Positions 9,665 through 18,480 are shown, counted from the stretch's first letter. The stretch is DNA of 64,000 bases from Paenibacillus donghaensis (GCF_002192415.1 NZ_CP021780.1:2480001-2544000); one strand, 5' to 3'. Program-made: numbers and translations. The notes: generated from the sequence alone by a model not told the origin.

Positions 9665-10510
9665 ATGGATGTTATCCAGGTAGAACGTATCCGAAAGAGA
9701 TTTGGAAATAAGGATGCGTTAGCAGATGTGTCTTTTTCAATTCCGAAAGGGGAGATTTTTGGATTCCTGGGTCCGAGTGGTTCAGGAAAAACAACACTAA
9801 TCAAGATTTTAACTGCGCAGTTAAATCCGACAAGTGGACAGGCAAGTGTATTTAGCCAGCCAGCGGAGATGATGCAGCAGTCTGCCCAGAAGATGCGCTT
9901 TGGCATTTTGACGGATAACAGTGGTCTATATGAGAGATTAAGTATTGAGGAAAATCTGGAGCTGTATCGTAAGTTATATGATCTTCCCAGATCTGCGGTC
10001 CATAAGGTGCTGCAGTTTGTGAACTTAAGCGGAGAGCGCAAAAAGAAAGTCAATCTCCTATCGAAAGGGATGCGTCAGCGTGTCATGTTGGCATGCGCGA
10101 TTATCCATGAGCCGGAATTATTATTTTTAGATGAACCTACTTCGGCTTTAGATCCAGTAAACTCAGCACATATTTATAAAGGCTTGCGCTACTTAAATGA
10201 GAAAGGGACAACGATTTTTTTAACTACGCATGATATGGCTGAGGCAGAATTGATATGTAACCGTGTAGCGATTTTGTATCAGGGACAAATCCAAACCATC
10301 GGCTCACCCAAGGAACTTAAGCGACAGCATCGGGAAAACGTAGTTTGTGTTGACTTAATCAATGGGGAATCTTGCGAGCTCCCGATCGATGAGGGAACGG
10401 CTGATCAAATCGCGGATTGGATGAAACGTGGGCTAATTGACCGGTTAGAAACGAAAGAGCCAAGTCTGGGTGATATCTTCATTAAAATGACAGGAAGTGA
10501 GCTGCTATGA
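9665..10510 (+). CDS. ABC transporter ATP-binding protein
   Basis: 281 residues, ATG at 9665 with AAGGAAG upstream (in-frame GTGs at 9656 and 9659 are less likely). Walker A GPSGSGKTT near residue 38, signature-region LSKGMRQRVMLACAI, Walker B LLFLDEPTSALDP, and switch His in FLTTHDMAEAE. The C-terminal 70 residues resemble the regulatory tail of drug or bacteriocin exporters. Overlaps the permease gene by four bases (ATGA), so the two form a two-gene export system. The broken regulator upstream suggests that control has been lost or altered. Substrate unknown. Confidence 0.9.
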   Translation: MDVIQVERIRKRFGNKDALADVSFSIPKGEIFGFLGPSGSGKTTLIKILTAQLNPTSGQASVFSQPAEMMQQSAQKMRFGILTDNSGLYERLSIEENLELYRKLYDLPRSAVHKVLQFVNLSGERKKKVNLLSKGMRQRVMLACAIIHEPELLFLDEPTSALDPVNSAHIYKGLRYLNEKGTTIFLTTHDMAEAELICNRVAILYQGQIQTIGSPKELKRQHRENVVCVDLINGESCELPIDEGTADQIADWMKRGLIDRLETKEPSLGDIFIKMTGSELL

Positions 10511-11217
10511 GTATCTCATACAAACGTGCCCGGGCGATATTTGTGAAGGATTACAAAGAGTTTTCCCGCAATTATGCGATCTCGATTATTCTGATATTTC
10601 CCATACTCTTCGCATTTCTTTTTCGAAGTGCAGGCTCGTCTTTACCTGGAGCTATCGGTTTTCTTCTAAATACATCATTAGTGATTCTAACGAGTCTGGC
10701 ACAAGCCTGCTTGATCGCGGAAGAGAAGGAGCGTAACACTTTACGGTCATTAATGCTGACTCCGGCCACGACCATGGATGTTCTCATCGGTAAAAGCAGT
10801 TTGGTCTTTGTCATGTCTGCTGTTGTTCTGGCTATTTCCACATATATATTGGGCTATGAGCCAGCTAATATAGGGGCGTTTGTGGCAGCAATTATTCTTT
10901 CGATTATTCTGTACACAGCAGCCGGGACGATCTGCGGTTTATTCTCCAAGACGGTGCTTGAAGCCTCATTATCTATACTTCCTGTGGCGTTCATATTCAC
11001 CGGTGCACCCTGGGGAGCGCAATTTGTGGAGGATTATCCGGTCTTCAAAGTGCTGGATTACATGCCAAGCAGTCAGCTTGTGCATTTGCTGGGTCTAAGC
11101 AATACAGGTTATACGACAGGCGATGTATTGAAACCTCTCCTCATCATTTTGGCATGGACGGTTGTATTAACGATTGTGTCTGTTGTTTTGTATCAACGAC
11201 GGTTAAAGGATGAGTAG
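10507..11217 (+). CDS. ABC-2 type permease
   Basis: 236 residues with about six hydrophobic segments: ISIILIFPILFAFLF near residue 25, then SLVILTSLAQACL, SSLVFVMSAVVLAIST, AFVAAIILSIILYTAA, SLSILPVAFIFTGAP and a final LLIILAWTVVLTIVSVVL. EEKERNTLRSLMLTP between the second and third segments is the conserved coupling region of ABC-2 permeases. Partner of the ATPase encoded immediately upstream. Confidence 0.88.
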   Translation: MSISYKRARAIFVKDYKEFSRNYAISIILIFPILFAFLFRSAGSSLPGAIGFLLNTSLVILTSLAQACLIAEEKERNTLRSLMLTPATTMDVLIGKSSLVFVMSAVVLAISTYILGYEPANIGAFVAAIILSIILYTAAGTICGLFSKTVLEASLSILPVAFIFTGAPWGAQFVEDYPVFKVLDYMPSSQLVHLLGLSNTGYTTGDVLKPLLIILAWTVVLTIVSVVLYQRRLKDE

Positions 11218-11449
11218 GATTTACAAAAGAGTATCTGACTTTATGCCAGAGTCTATGCTGCAGTATTCGGGAATCTATGGCGCGACCAGTACAACGATAA
11301 ACATCGATATTACCGAAGGCGGCGTCATGTCTATCACTTCGGAGCAGTCGCCCGATAATCCGGCCCAGATCTACGAGTATTCGGCGGACGGCACGTTCCG
11401 GAGTGCGGATGGGAATACGAAAGTGTTAACGGCAACTGGTGCAAGTTAA
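11210..11449 (+). pseudogene. C-terminal fragment of a serine hydrolase (beta-lactamase-like)
   Basis: A short frame overlaps the end of the permease gene and reads MPESMLQYSGIYGATSTT followed by SADGTFRSADGNTKVLT. This resembles the small beta domain found after the catalytic domain in class C-like serine hydrolases or carboxypeptidases. No SxxK or YxN catalytic motifs are present. The fragment starts abruptly inside the permease overlap, so it is most likely a deletion relic rather than a gene. Assignment rests on motif memory only. Confidence 0.45.
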
Positions 11450-11482
11450 TGAAGCAAAGGAAGTTCTTTTTTATTCCAAATC

Positions 11483-11511
11483 TTGCTATTGTTATAGAGT
11501 TTGATTATACT
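11483..11511 (+). promoter_or_regulatory. candidate promoter of secA2-like gene
   Basis: TTGCTA (11483-11488) and TATACT (11506-11511) are separated by 17 bp, 50 bp before the secA2-like start codon. Confidence 0.5.
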
Positions 11512-11560
11512 TTAGCCACTATAGAATCGCGTATTTCTACCGAGGAGGAATCAAATTCCG

Positions 11561-13849
11561 ATGAATATAGCCGTCAAGTTGATGCGAAAATTCAAAGACC
11601 TCGATAACCAGAATAAGCTGAAGGTCTATCGGGACAAAGCGGAGCTCATTAGGAACCGGAATTTGCATGCATGGGACGATGGGCAGCTTCAAGCGGAATC
11701 CCTCCGGTTGCAAAAAGAAGCAAAATCGGGCACGCCTTTAGATGAGCTGCTTGTCGATGCTTATGCGTTAGTCTGCGAGGCAGCGAAAAGAAAGCTCGGA
11801 TTACAGCCTTACGAAGTCCAGATTATGGCTGCCATTGCTCTACATGAGAGATTTCTGATCGAGCAGCATACCGGTGAAGGAAAAACACTCTCTGCTGTTA
11901 TGCCTGCATATCTAAATGCTCTGACCGGCAAAGGCGTTCATGTGCTGACTTTTAACGATTATTTGGCCAAGCGGGATGCGGAGTGGATGGGCCCGATCTA
12001 TCGTTTCCTCGGGTTAACGGTAAACTCGGTTCAAGCGGGCATGAGCCTGTTCGAGAAACGGGAAGCATACGCCGCGGATATAACCTATGTTACGGCTAAA
12101 GAAGCGGGATTCGATTATTTGCGCGACACGATCGCACTGGGCAAAGCCGATACCGTACATCGTCCTTTCCACTACGTCATTGTTGACGAAGCGGATTCAC
12201 TGCTTCTCGACGAAGCGCGGGTGCCGCTAGTCATCAGCGGCGATTCGGCCTCTTTCGGGACCGACGGCTTTCGTTTCGCTGAAGTGGCTCGGCAGCTCAA
12301 GCAAGCAGAGCATTACGACTTCGACGAGTTTCAGCGGAACGTTTACTTAAATGAAGCAGGCGCTGCGAAAGCGGAGTCGCTGCTAGGATGCGGCAATTTG
12401 TACGATAGCCATAACAGTCACTTGCTGACGTCATTAAATTGCGCGCTGCATGCGGAATCGTTATTAAAGAAAGACGTCGATTACATCGTCCGGGACGGCA
12501 AAATTGAGCTGATCGAAGAATATACCGGCCGCGTGGCCGAGAACCGGTATTTGCCGGACGGGCTGCAAGCCGCGCTTACGGCCAAAGAAGGGCTGTATTC
12601 CATAGCCGGCGGGAAAATTCTTGGGACGATCACCATTCAACACTTCATCAGCCTGTATCCGCAGATTTGCGGAATGACGGCTACCGCGCATGCTTCCGCG
12701 ATAGACTTCGAAGATATTTATGCGCTGCAGGTCGTGCAAATCCCGCCGAACCGGCCAAACATCCGGATCGACCATCTGCACCGGATTTATACCCATAAAG
12801 AAGCCAAACTTAAGGCACTCGTACAAGAAATCTCATCCGCCCATAGGACGGGACGTCCAATTCTCATTGGTACGTCAAGCGTCGAGGAGTCTGTCATGCT
12901 GGCAGAGGCGTTAGCAGTTACCGGCGTACCTTGCCATGTTCTGAATGCGAAAAATGACGCGGAAGAAGCCGACATCATCGCCAAAGCGGGAGAAGCTGGC
13001 GCAGTAACGGTGTCTACAAATATGGCGGGACGCGGCGTTGACATCCGGCTCGGCGGCGGCGACCCCGCGCAAGCAGAGGTAGTCGCCAAGCTGGGCGGGT
13101 TATACGTAATTGGCACCCATGTGAACGAAAGCGTGCGGATCGATGACCAGTTGCGCGGGCGTTCCGGCCGCCAAGGCGACCCGGGAGCTTCCGTTTTTTA
13201 TGTAAGCTTGGAGGACGAGTTGCTGCTTCGGTTCGGCATCCATAAAGCGATTCGTGCTCCCAGGCAGGATGAAGCTCTAGAAGAGCCGGGGCTCCGCAGC
13301 AAAATCACGCGTATTCAACGAATTGTTATGGGCCAAAACTTCGATATCCACCAGGAACTGAACTGTTATTCGGATATGGTGGAGGATCAGAGGCGGCTTC
13401 TATACGCGGAGCGCCTCCGAATTTTGAAAGGCGAGCAGCCGATGAGTCCTTCGGAGCAGCGGGTACGGCTTTTTTATATCGACGAGTTCTGGGCTGAACA
13501 CCTTGCATACGTTTCTTACCTTCGCGAAGGCATTCACTTGGAGAGCCTTGCCAGCCGCAATCCGATTGACGAATTTCATGCGCAAATCACCGAAGCCTAC
13601 GAGCAAATTCCTTCTAAAATAAATAGTGCGTCGGAAAATATGCTTGAAAGGCTCGGAGGTTCGAATGACCCGGCAGAGTGGGAAAAGTTCGGTCTGAAGA
13701 GCCCTGCTTCCACTCGGACTTATATTATCAGCGATCAATACATCCATAATAAGCGCAGCTCATGGACCGGAACAACCGTAACGGCTTATTATGTTCGCAA
13801 GATTTTTAGACTGGTATTGTGGCCGGTATACAAGCTGTCAAAATATTGA
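11561..13849 (+). CDS. secA2: SecA2-type preprotein translocase ATPase
   Basis: 762 residues, ATG at 11561 after GAGGAGG. All SecA core motifs are present: TGEGKT at residues 104-109, DEADSLLLDEAR from 209 (DEAD in place of the usual DEVD), GTSSVEESVMLAEAL, NMAGRGVDIRLGGG and LRGRSGRQGDPG. It is shorter than housekeeping SecA (about 800-900 residues) and lacks the C-terminal Cys-rich zinc tail that binds SecB or ribosomes. Such short, tail-less forms are SecA2 proteins, which export special substrates such as glycosylated repeat adhesins or autolysins. No SecY2 or Asp genes are visible. The repeat-protein and glycosyltransferase genes upstream make that substrate class plausible here (inference). 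Confidence 0.85.
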   Translation: MNIAVKLMRKFKDLDNQNKLKVYRDKAELIRNRNLHAWDDGQLQAESLRLQKEAKSGTPLDELLVDAYALVCEAAKRKLGLQPYEVQIMAAIALHERFLIEQHTGEGKTLSAVMPAYLNALTGKGVHVLTFNDYLAKRDAEWMGPIYRFLGLTVNSVQAGMSLFEKREAYAADITYVTAKEAGFDYLRDTIALGKADTVHRPFHYVIVDEADSLLLDEARVPLVISGDSASFGTDGFRFAEVARQLKQAEHYDFDEFQRNVYLNEAGAAKAESLLGCGNLYDSHNSHLLTSLNCALHAESLLKKDVDYIVRDGKIELIEEYTGRVAENRYLPDGLQAALTAKEGLYSIAGGKILGTITIQHFISLYPQICGMTATAHASAIDFEDIYALQVVQIPPNRPNIRIDHLHRIYTHKEAKLKALVQEISSAHRTGRPILIGTSSVEESVMLAEALAVTGVPCHVLNAKNDAEEADIIAKAGEAGAVTVSTNMAGRGVDIRLGGGDPAQAEVVAKLGGLYVIGTHVNESVRIDDQLRGRSGRQGDPGASVFYVSLEDELLLRFGIHKAIRAPRQDEALEEPGLRSKITRIQRIVMGQNFDIHQELNCYSDMVEDQRRLLYAERLRILKGEQPMSPSEQRVRLFYIDEFWAEHLAYVSYLREGIHLESLASRNPIDEFHAQITEAYEQIPSKINSASENMLERLGGSNDPAEWEKFGLKSPASTRTYIISDQYIHNKRSSWTGTTVTAYYVRKIFRLVLWPVYKLSKY

Positions 13850-13963
13850 TGCAGCATAGCTTTTTCAAGGATGATCGTTGTCGCCCATCTTAACGAAGCT
13901 ATTTATTTGCCACCTTGTCCGCTTGGATTTCTTAATATTAAATCAGAATAGTAAACCGATCTC

Positions 13964-13990
13964 GCCGCTAAAGCTTTGGCGGCTTTTTTG
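13964..13990 (+). terminator. terminator after secA2-like gene
   Basis: GCCGC / GCGGC stem enclosing a self-complementary AAAGCTTT, followed by TTTTTT, 115 bp after the stop codon. Confidence 0.65.
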
Positions 13991-14016
13991 CATCCATTTT
14001 GAGAGGAGCAATTCAT

Positions 14017-14127
14017 ATGCCCACGGCAACAGCAACACGCGAACGGTTGACTTCTGCCGCGATCACCTTAAATCACCATTTTGTTGACTCCATATTGAAT
14101 GAGTACTTTTGGCTGCTGAGTTGTTGA
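14017..14127 (+). CDS. 36-residue ORF, possible truncated regulator
   Basis: An ATG at 14017 with GAGAGGAG nine bases upstream opens 36 codons ending TGA at 14125-14127. The start, TATRERLTSAAITL, resembles the first helix of TetR-type regulators (RE-R-xx-AAxxL), but the rest does not continue the domain. It may be a truncated regulator or chance. Low confidence. Confidence 0.25.
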   Translation: MPTATATRERLTSAAITLNHHFVDSILNEYFWLLSC

Positions 14128-14202
14128 TCTGGCTTTATCAATTCCATATAGCAATTCGGCCTTCTTTGTGTTCATATTCCCTGTTGACTTCGAGCATAAA
14201 AA

Positions 14203-14243
14203 AATACATCGCCCAGGGCACAATCACCATATGGCGATGTATT
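14203..14243. terminator. bidirectional hairpin terminator
   Basis: Perfect 11-bp stem AATACATCGCC / GGCGATGTATT, A-rich before and T-containing after. It matches in position and sequence the hairpin at 16695-16735 downstream of the intact rhodanese gene, and forms part of a duplicated block. Confidence 0.7.
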
Positions 14244-14259
14244 CAAATCCTGCATACTG

Positions 14260-14345
14260 CTATGCGTCGTTTGGTTTTTCTTCGTCTCCGACAGCGATGG
14301 GATTGTCAGCCCAGCTAATTCAGTCGCTCCAGCTTCCAGATAAGC
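14260..14345 (-). pseudogene. 3' remnant of a second rhodanese gene
   Basis: On the minus strand this reads GSWSD, a TGA stop, then ISWADNPIAVGDEEK and a stop at 14260-14262. It aligns with the last 20 residues of the intact sulfurtransferase encoded at 16759-17622 (GSWSDWISYEGNAIAV), with Trp changed to a stop. The downstream hairpin and flank are also shared, so this is a decayed, truncated duplicate of the rhodanese gene end. Confidence 0.7.
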
Positions 14346-14729
14346 TTAATTCAATTATTGCTGTAATTGTGGTACGGTTCACCATATCATCTATAGAGCG
14401 AAAAAAATCAGGGCTTTCAACAATAGTGCCCTGGTTTCGTGGAAAGAGGTTACGCGCTGCGAGCCGCGGTCTGCTAAATCCACAATTCGGCGTCGTATGA
14501 TGCAATCACTATATCTACAACCAATTATTAGTACCTGTATAGAGGGGTGAAAAGCAAATTTAGTCGAGGTAAGTGTTTTGTACAAATGATATGGGATAAA
14601 ATCTTCCCTTTACCGCTAAGTGTATATATAATATCATCATTACCATTACATGGATATACATTTTAATTATTACTGATTATTGTGTTATCCGGAAATGTCA
14701 AATATAAAGCTAGTTAAGGAGTCCTTATT

Positions 14730-16244
14730 ATGAGTTTTTTCAAAAAAAATAAGCAGGAATACAATTCATTAGCCGAAGATATAAGATTGTATAAGATACC
14801 TCTAGAAAGAGCAGAAGAAATTATTAAGTCATTTAAAGATAAATGGATTTACGTAAAATTCATATCTAATATTTATAGCAAGTATAACGATGACTCCTCC
14901 CAATCTGGTATTTATTCAAAATTTAAAGTTAAAGATATTTATTTTGATGCTAGTACTATTCGTATTTATGGGTTTGAAGATTCAGATAGATTATTTCTAA
15001 GTAAAACTAATTTAGTACAAACAGAATGCTCCATTGAATTAGATGAGGTCAAACTGATATATAAAGAAAAAGATATATTCATTGAGATTTATATAAAAAT
15101 GTATTTACCTAATATGGATAGAAGACTACATGAAATTGAGGATTCTAAAAATCACTTAATAATAACAGAAGGTAAAACAGACTGGAAACACTTGAAAAAC
15201 GCTCTATTCAAGCTAAAAGCGGAAGGGGAATTTAAGCAACTAGACATTGACTTCTTCGAATATGAAAATGAGGTTCAAATGGGAAACGATGTTTTAAAAC
15301 GCATATGTTCTTACCAGTCATTATTTGAAAACGAAAAACTGAAAATATTCATTTTTGATTCTGATGACAAAAAAATTAATAATGAACATCGAGGCCGCGA
15401 TTATATTTGCCATGGAAATAATGTATACTCACTAGTCCTCCCTATACCAAAACATAGGGAAGCAACACCATTAATAAGCATAGAAAATTTCTATCAAGAT
15501 AGTGAGATAAAAACAGAAGATCTGGACCAAAGAAGATTATATTTAGCTAATGAATTTGATTTCACGACGGGTAAGCATTCTATTCTCGAAGATGTTTACA
15601 CGCCGCTTGTTAACGACAAGATGGAAATCAATCATATTATAGATAATAGAGTTTTCAAGATAAACGATAAAATAATTTACAAAGAGGATATTTTTAGTAA
15701 TGAAAACAAGGAAAATATAGCATTATCAAAAAATCGATTTGCAACTTATATATTAGACGGAATCAGGCCTTTTGATACGATCTCTGTTCAATCTTTTGGG
15801 TTAGTTTTTGATATTATTGTCAGTATTTTTAATGATTATTACCATCAAGACAAGAAACATGCCGTGGGTGAAGAAATAAGTCCTGGAATATATTTAGAGA
15901 AGCCCGACAATCACTTTGAAGTTTTATCTATACATGGAAGTTGCTCGAAGAAAGTTGCTTTACAAATAAGAGAAGCTACTCATGTAAGTTATGGAATGAA
16001 ATTATCAAATGATAAAATGAGTGTTATTCTCTCTCTACAATTTCAAAACGAAGAAATAGAATGTTCGATACAAATAAGTGAAAAATTATTGAATTTTCTT
16101 TATAAGAAAGCACAAAATAAATTCAATAGAATTGAGTTGCACATATGTGACGAAGACAAAAATTATATATCTCATAAAGAAATTATGAATGACGACCTTT
16201 GTGTCGTTCTAATCAAGGGGATATTTAGTGAGTTAAACAATTGA
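14730..16244 (+). CDS. stand-alone TOPRIM-domain protein, putative nuclease
   Basis: 504 residues, ATG at 14730 with AAGGAG upstream. The central part has the TOPRIM signature: ITEGKTDWKHLKNAL with Glu147, then KIFIFDSDDK with Asp210 and Asp212, followed by a SIENFY segment (Glu252). This order is seen in the TOPRIM halves of OLD-family and GajA-type nucleases. Here there is no Walker ATPase, and the flanking 140 N-terminal and 240 C-terminal residues match nothing I recognise. The gene is much more AT-rich than its surroundings, is alone, and sits between rhodanese copies beside a tmRNA-gene scar, all suggesting horizontal gain. A defence nuclease or repair role is inference. Confidence 0.7.
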   Translation: MSFFKKNKQEYNSLAEDIRLYKIPLERAEEIIKSFKDKWIYVKFISNIYSKYNDDSSQSGIYSKFKVKDIYFDASTIRIYGFEDSDRLFLSKTNLVQTECSIELDEVKLIYKEKDIFIEIYIKMYLPNMDRRLHEIEDSKNHLIITEGKTDWKHLKNALFKLKAEGEFKQLDIDFFEYENEVQMGNDVLKRICSYQSLFENEKLKIFIFDSDDKKINNEHRGRDYICHGNNVYSLVLPIPKHREATPLISIENFYQDSEIKTEDLDQRRLYLANEFDFTTGKHSILEDVYTPLVNDKMEINHIIDNRVFKINDKIIYKEDIFSNENKENIALSKNRFATYILDGIRPFDTISVQSFGLVFDIIVSIFNDYYHQDKKHAVGEEISPGIYLEKPDNHFEVLSIHGSCSKKVALQIREATHVSYGMKLSNDKMSVILSLQFQNEEIECSIQISEKLLNFLYKKAQNKFNRIELHICDEDKNYISHKEIMNDDLCVVLIKGIFSELNN

Positions 16245-16388
16245 AACCCCCTATTTATGTAAATATCTTTCTGAAACAAACCAAAGACTATTGATTTGAT
16301 ACTATATATAATATCACCACAAATGCTCTAGTCTGATTTAACTCAATCCATTATCAAAATGTGAAGTGCTTAGAAGACCTAAAAGCAA

Positions 16389-16417
16389 GATCCACTACCT
16401 TATGCGGTAGTGGGTCT
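16389..16417 (-). terminator. hairpin following the tmRNA-like scar
   Basis: Stem GATCCACTACC / GGTAGTGGGTC with one G-T pair and a six-base loop. Read on the minus strand it lies a few bases beyond the CCA end of the tmRNA-like sequence and is followed by CTTGCTTTTAGG, as a tmRNA terminator would be. Confidence 0.6.
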
Positions 16418-16420
16418 AAA

Positions 16421-16473
16421 TGGTGGAGGCGAGGGGAGTTGACCCCCTGTCCGAAGATTACACCACAAATTAG
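16421..16473 (-). other. tmRNA (ssrA) 3'-end fragment, probable attachment-site scar
   Basis: On the minus strand this reads TGTGG...CTTCGGACAGGGG, then CTCCCCTCGCCTCCACCA. Apart from a few changes in the T-loop (GGGGTCAAC in place of GGGTTCGAC), it is the 3' end of bacterial tmRNA including the encoded CCA. The rest of tmRNA (about 300 nt, including the tag frame) is absent upstream. Fragments like this are left when islands integrate into the 3' end of ssrA and duplicate it. The real ssrA is not in the window. Confidence 0.7.
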
Positions 16474-16694
16474 ATATAACTTCGTTCCGTGTGATTAATT
16501 AATGTTCAACTTTAAATGTTGATTATTCGTTGATTTATCCCAAATATTCTTCATTTGTTGATTCTAAGCATATCTTTGCTCGAAGAATATTAAACATGTT
16601 ATACACCAAAAAGTATGAGGATACATTCTGTGGGGTGAAGATGTAAACATTTTTGAAGCCAATTGTTGACCCCGTGTTGATTTCCAAGCATAAA

Positions 16695-16735
16695 AAATAA
16701 ATCGCCAAGCGCGTAAGCCATTTGGCGATTTATTT
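16695..16735. terminator. bidirectional terminator after rhodanese gene
   Basis: Perfect 14-bp stem AAATAAATCGCCAA / TTGGCGATTTATTT, located 24 bp beyond the rhodanese stop codon on the minus strand. Confidence 0.8.
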
Positions 16736-16758
16736 AACAATAAGCATACTGATATGCC

Positions 16759-17622
16759 TTACTCTTCCCTAACCGCAATTGCATTTCCCTCATACGAAAT
16801 CCAGTCGCTCCAGCTTCCCGCATACAGCCGCACATTCCTGTACCCGGCCTTCTCCAGCGCCAGCACATTCGGGCAGGCGGTCACACCGGAGCCGCAGTAG
16901 ACGATGATCTCAGCGTCCTTGTCCAGCTCGGAGAAATGCTCCTGCAATTCCTCGGCACTTTTGTAGCTTCCATCTTCATTCTGCGTTTCTTTCCAGAAGA
17001 AGTTGAACGCACCAGGGATATGTCCGGCTTTCTTGTCCAAGGTTTCTTCCAGACCCAGGAAGCGTTCGTGGGCACGGGAATCGATCAGGACCGCAGAGAG
17101 GCCGACCGCAGAAGCCGAAGGCTCCATATTAGCAGACACCTGGCGTACCTTGTCCACGTCAACCAGCATCTGTGGCTGTACGCTTGCCTGGAACGAACTT
17201 GGTACCCGTACCGGCTGATGATCCGTGACAGGGAATTTCTCTGCCTTCCAGGTGCTAAAGCCGCCTTCGAGGATGTAGACTTGTTCATGCCCTAAATAGT
17301 GCAGCAGCCACCACAACCGCGCAGCGTTCATTCCGCTCTCATCGTCATAGGCGACAATGCGAGAATCGTTTCCGATGCCTAGTTTCGATAGACGAGCAGC
17401 CAGCAGTTGTGGATCAGGCAATGGATGGCGTCCACCATGTTCCTCAACAGGGCTGGACAGGTCCAGCTCCAAATCGAGATAGACTGCCCCCGGAATATGC
17501 TCCTGTTCATAACTCTCCCGGCCAGCTTCAGGTTTACCCAGCGTGAAACGGCAGTCCACAATCGTCTGCTCCGGCTCATAGAGCCTTGCCAGCAGCCAGC
17601 GTTTCGTAACGGTAGCCTCCAT
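16759..17622 (-). CDS. sseA: thiosulfate/3-mercaptopyruvate sulfurtransferase
   Basis: 287 residues in two rhodanese domains. The N-terminal inactive domain contains RFTLGKPEAGRESYEQEHIPGA and SRIVAYDDESGMNAARLWW, and the C-terminal domain ends with the active loop VYCGSGVTACPN, where Cys accepts sulfur from thiosulfate or mercaptopyruvate. CGSGVT fits the mercaptopyruvate/thiosulfate transferase class. ATG at 17622. A broken second copy of the 3' end lies at 14260-14345. Confidence 0.9.
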   Translation of the reverse strand: MEATVTKRWLLARLYEPEQTIVDCRFTLGKPEAGRESYEQEHIPGAVYLDLELDLSSPVEEHGGRHPLPDPQLLAARLSKLGIGNDSRIVAYDDESGMNAARLWWLLHYLGHEQVYILEGGFSTWKAEKFPVTDHQPVRVPSSFQASVQPQMLVDVDKVRQVSANMEPSASAVGLSAVLIDSRAHERFLGLEETLDKKAGHIPGAFNFFWKETQNEDGSYKSAEELQEHFSELDKDAEIIVYCGSGVTACPNVLALEKAGYRNVRLYAGSWSDWISYEGNAIAVREE

Positions 17623-17795
17623 AATTATCCCATCCTTTGCTCATATCAATGTGAAATATATTATAGCGGAAAAATGGGGCCGCCGCAGTCAAAAGATACT
17701 TCATGTTGGGAATAAGGTATAATAGTGTATACGAATGGATGAGAGAACACGCGTTTTAGCAGCTTTTATATAGAAGAGATTTAGGAGGGACTAAG

Positions 17796-18215
17796 ATGTG
17801 GAGCAGTACCTTTGAACAGGAGTTTTCCCGATTGCCGGGGGCCACATCGGATGAAATTGCCAGCTTCGTCAAGACCTGGAATGGTCAATTAACCGAACAG
17901 GAAATGCAAGAGATCAGGGACAGCCAGCGGAATCCGTTCCCCCAGACCTCGCCTTTTTACAGTCAGTATAAGCCGCTGGAGCCCTCAACATGGTTGTTCC
18001 CGCAGCGAGATTTCCCGCAGAGCTACCTGAATTTCTTAAGCTTTGCGAATGGTGGAGAGTTTCAGAATGGCGAGCGGTATTTCCAGTTTTTTGGCACTGT
18101 GGATTTAAGAGAAATGAATCGCGGGTTCATTCAACGAGTTGTGTTCAGAGCGGGGAGAACTATAGCGCAGCTTGGCTGCATCCACAATCCAGCGATACAG
18201 GAGGTAGTTAGTTGA
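17796..18215 (+). CDS. SMI1/KNR4 (SUKH)-like protein, probably truncated
   Basis: 139 residues, ATG at 17796 after AGGAGGG. The core DFPQSYLNFLSFANGGEF followed by RYFQFFGT is the characteristic SUKH motif (P-x-S-Y-x-x-F-L-x-x-A-N-G-G). SUKH proteins are often immunity proteins against toxins. After about residue 112 the frame departs from the family. Downstream, up to 18330, another frame has IHKDIAAYIDLMATKSN, which looks like the lost C-terminal part. So the gene has probably suffered a frameshift or deletion. No partner toxin is nearby. Confidence 0.6.
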   Translation: MWSSTFEQEFSRLPGATSDEIASFVKTWNGQLTEQEMQEIRDSQRNPFPQTSPFYSQYKPLEPSTWLFPQRDFPQSYLNFLSFANGGEFQNGERYFQFFGTVDLREMNRGFIQRVVFRAGRTIAQLGCIHNPAIQEVVS

Positions 18216-18346
18216 GCGGAGCAGAACCTTCAAGCCGTCCATCCACAAGGATATCGCGGCTTACATTGACCTGATGGCTACGAAGAGCAACCCTCCGTCA
18301 ACGTATGATGCCAGAATCGGGATAGCGTAGAGCTGGTAACACATAA

Positions 18347-18391
18347 GAGCAGGTGCTCCGCAGCTTTTGGGCCGGGGGCATCTGCTTTTTT
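18347..18391 (+). terminator. rho-independent terminator
   Basis: Stem AGCAGGTGC / GCATCTGCT, followed by TTTTTT, downstream of the SUKH-like gene. Confidence 0.75.
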
Positions 18392-18454
18392 GTTCAAATA
18401 TAAGAATTTATATGTTTCACGCCATAAATTATCTTTCTATTTCTCGCTGAAACG

Positions 18455-18480
18455 TCGCCGTCCTTTTAAAAGGACGGCGA
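18455..18480. repeat. 26-bp perfect palindrome between convergent genes
   Basis: TCGCCGTCCTTTT and its exact complement, with outer GAAACG/CGTTTC pairing. It lies after trpS, but no T-run follows on that strand. It may be a transcription barrier or part of a dispersed intergenic repeat. The adjacent AATATAAGAATTTATATG (18396-18413) recurs with one change at 34200-34217. Confidence 0.6.

Noticed and set aside
14730..16244. Full OLD-family or Gabija system
   Set aside because: No Walker A ATPase domain in the protein and no UvrD-like partner gene nearby.
16421..16473. Complete tmRNA or tRNA gene
   Set aside because: Only the last 50 or so bases match; the T-loop is degenerate and no 5' half is found within 400 bp.
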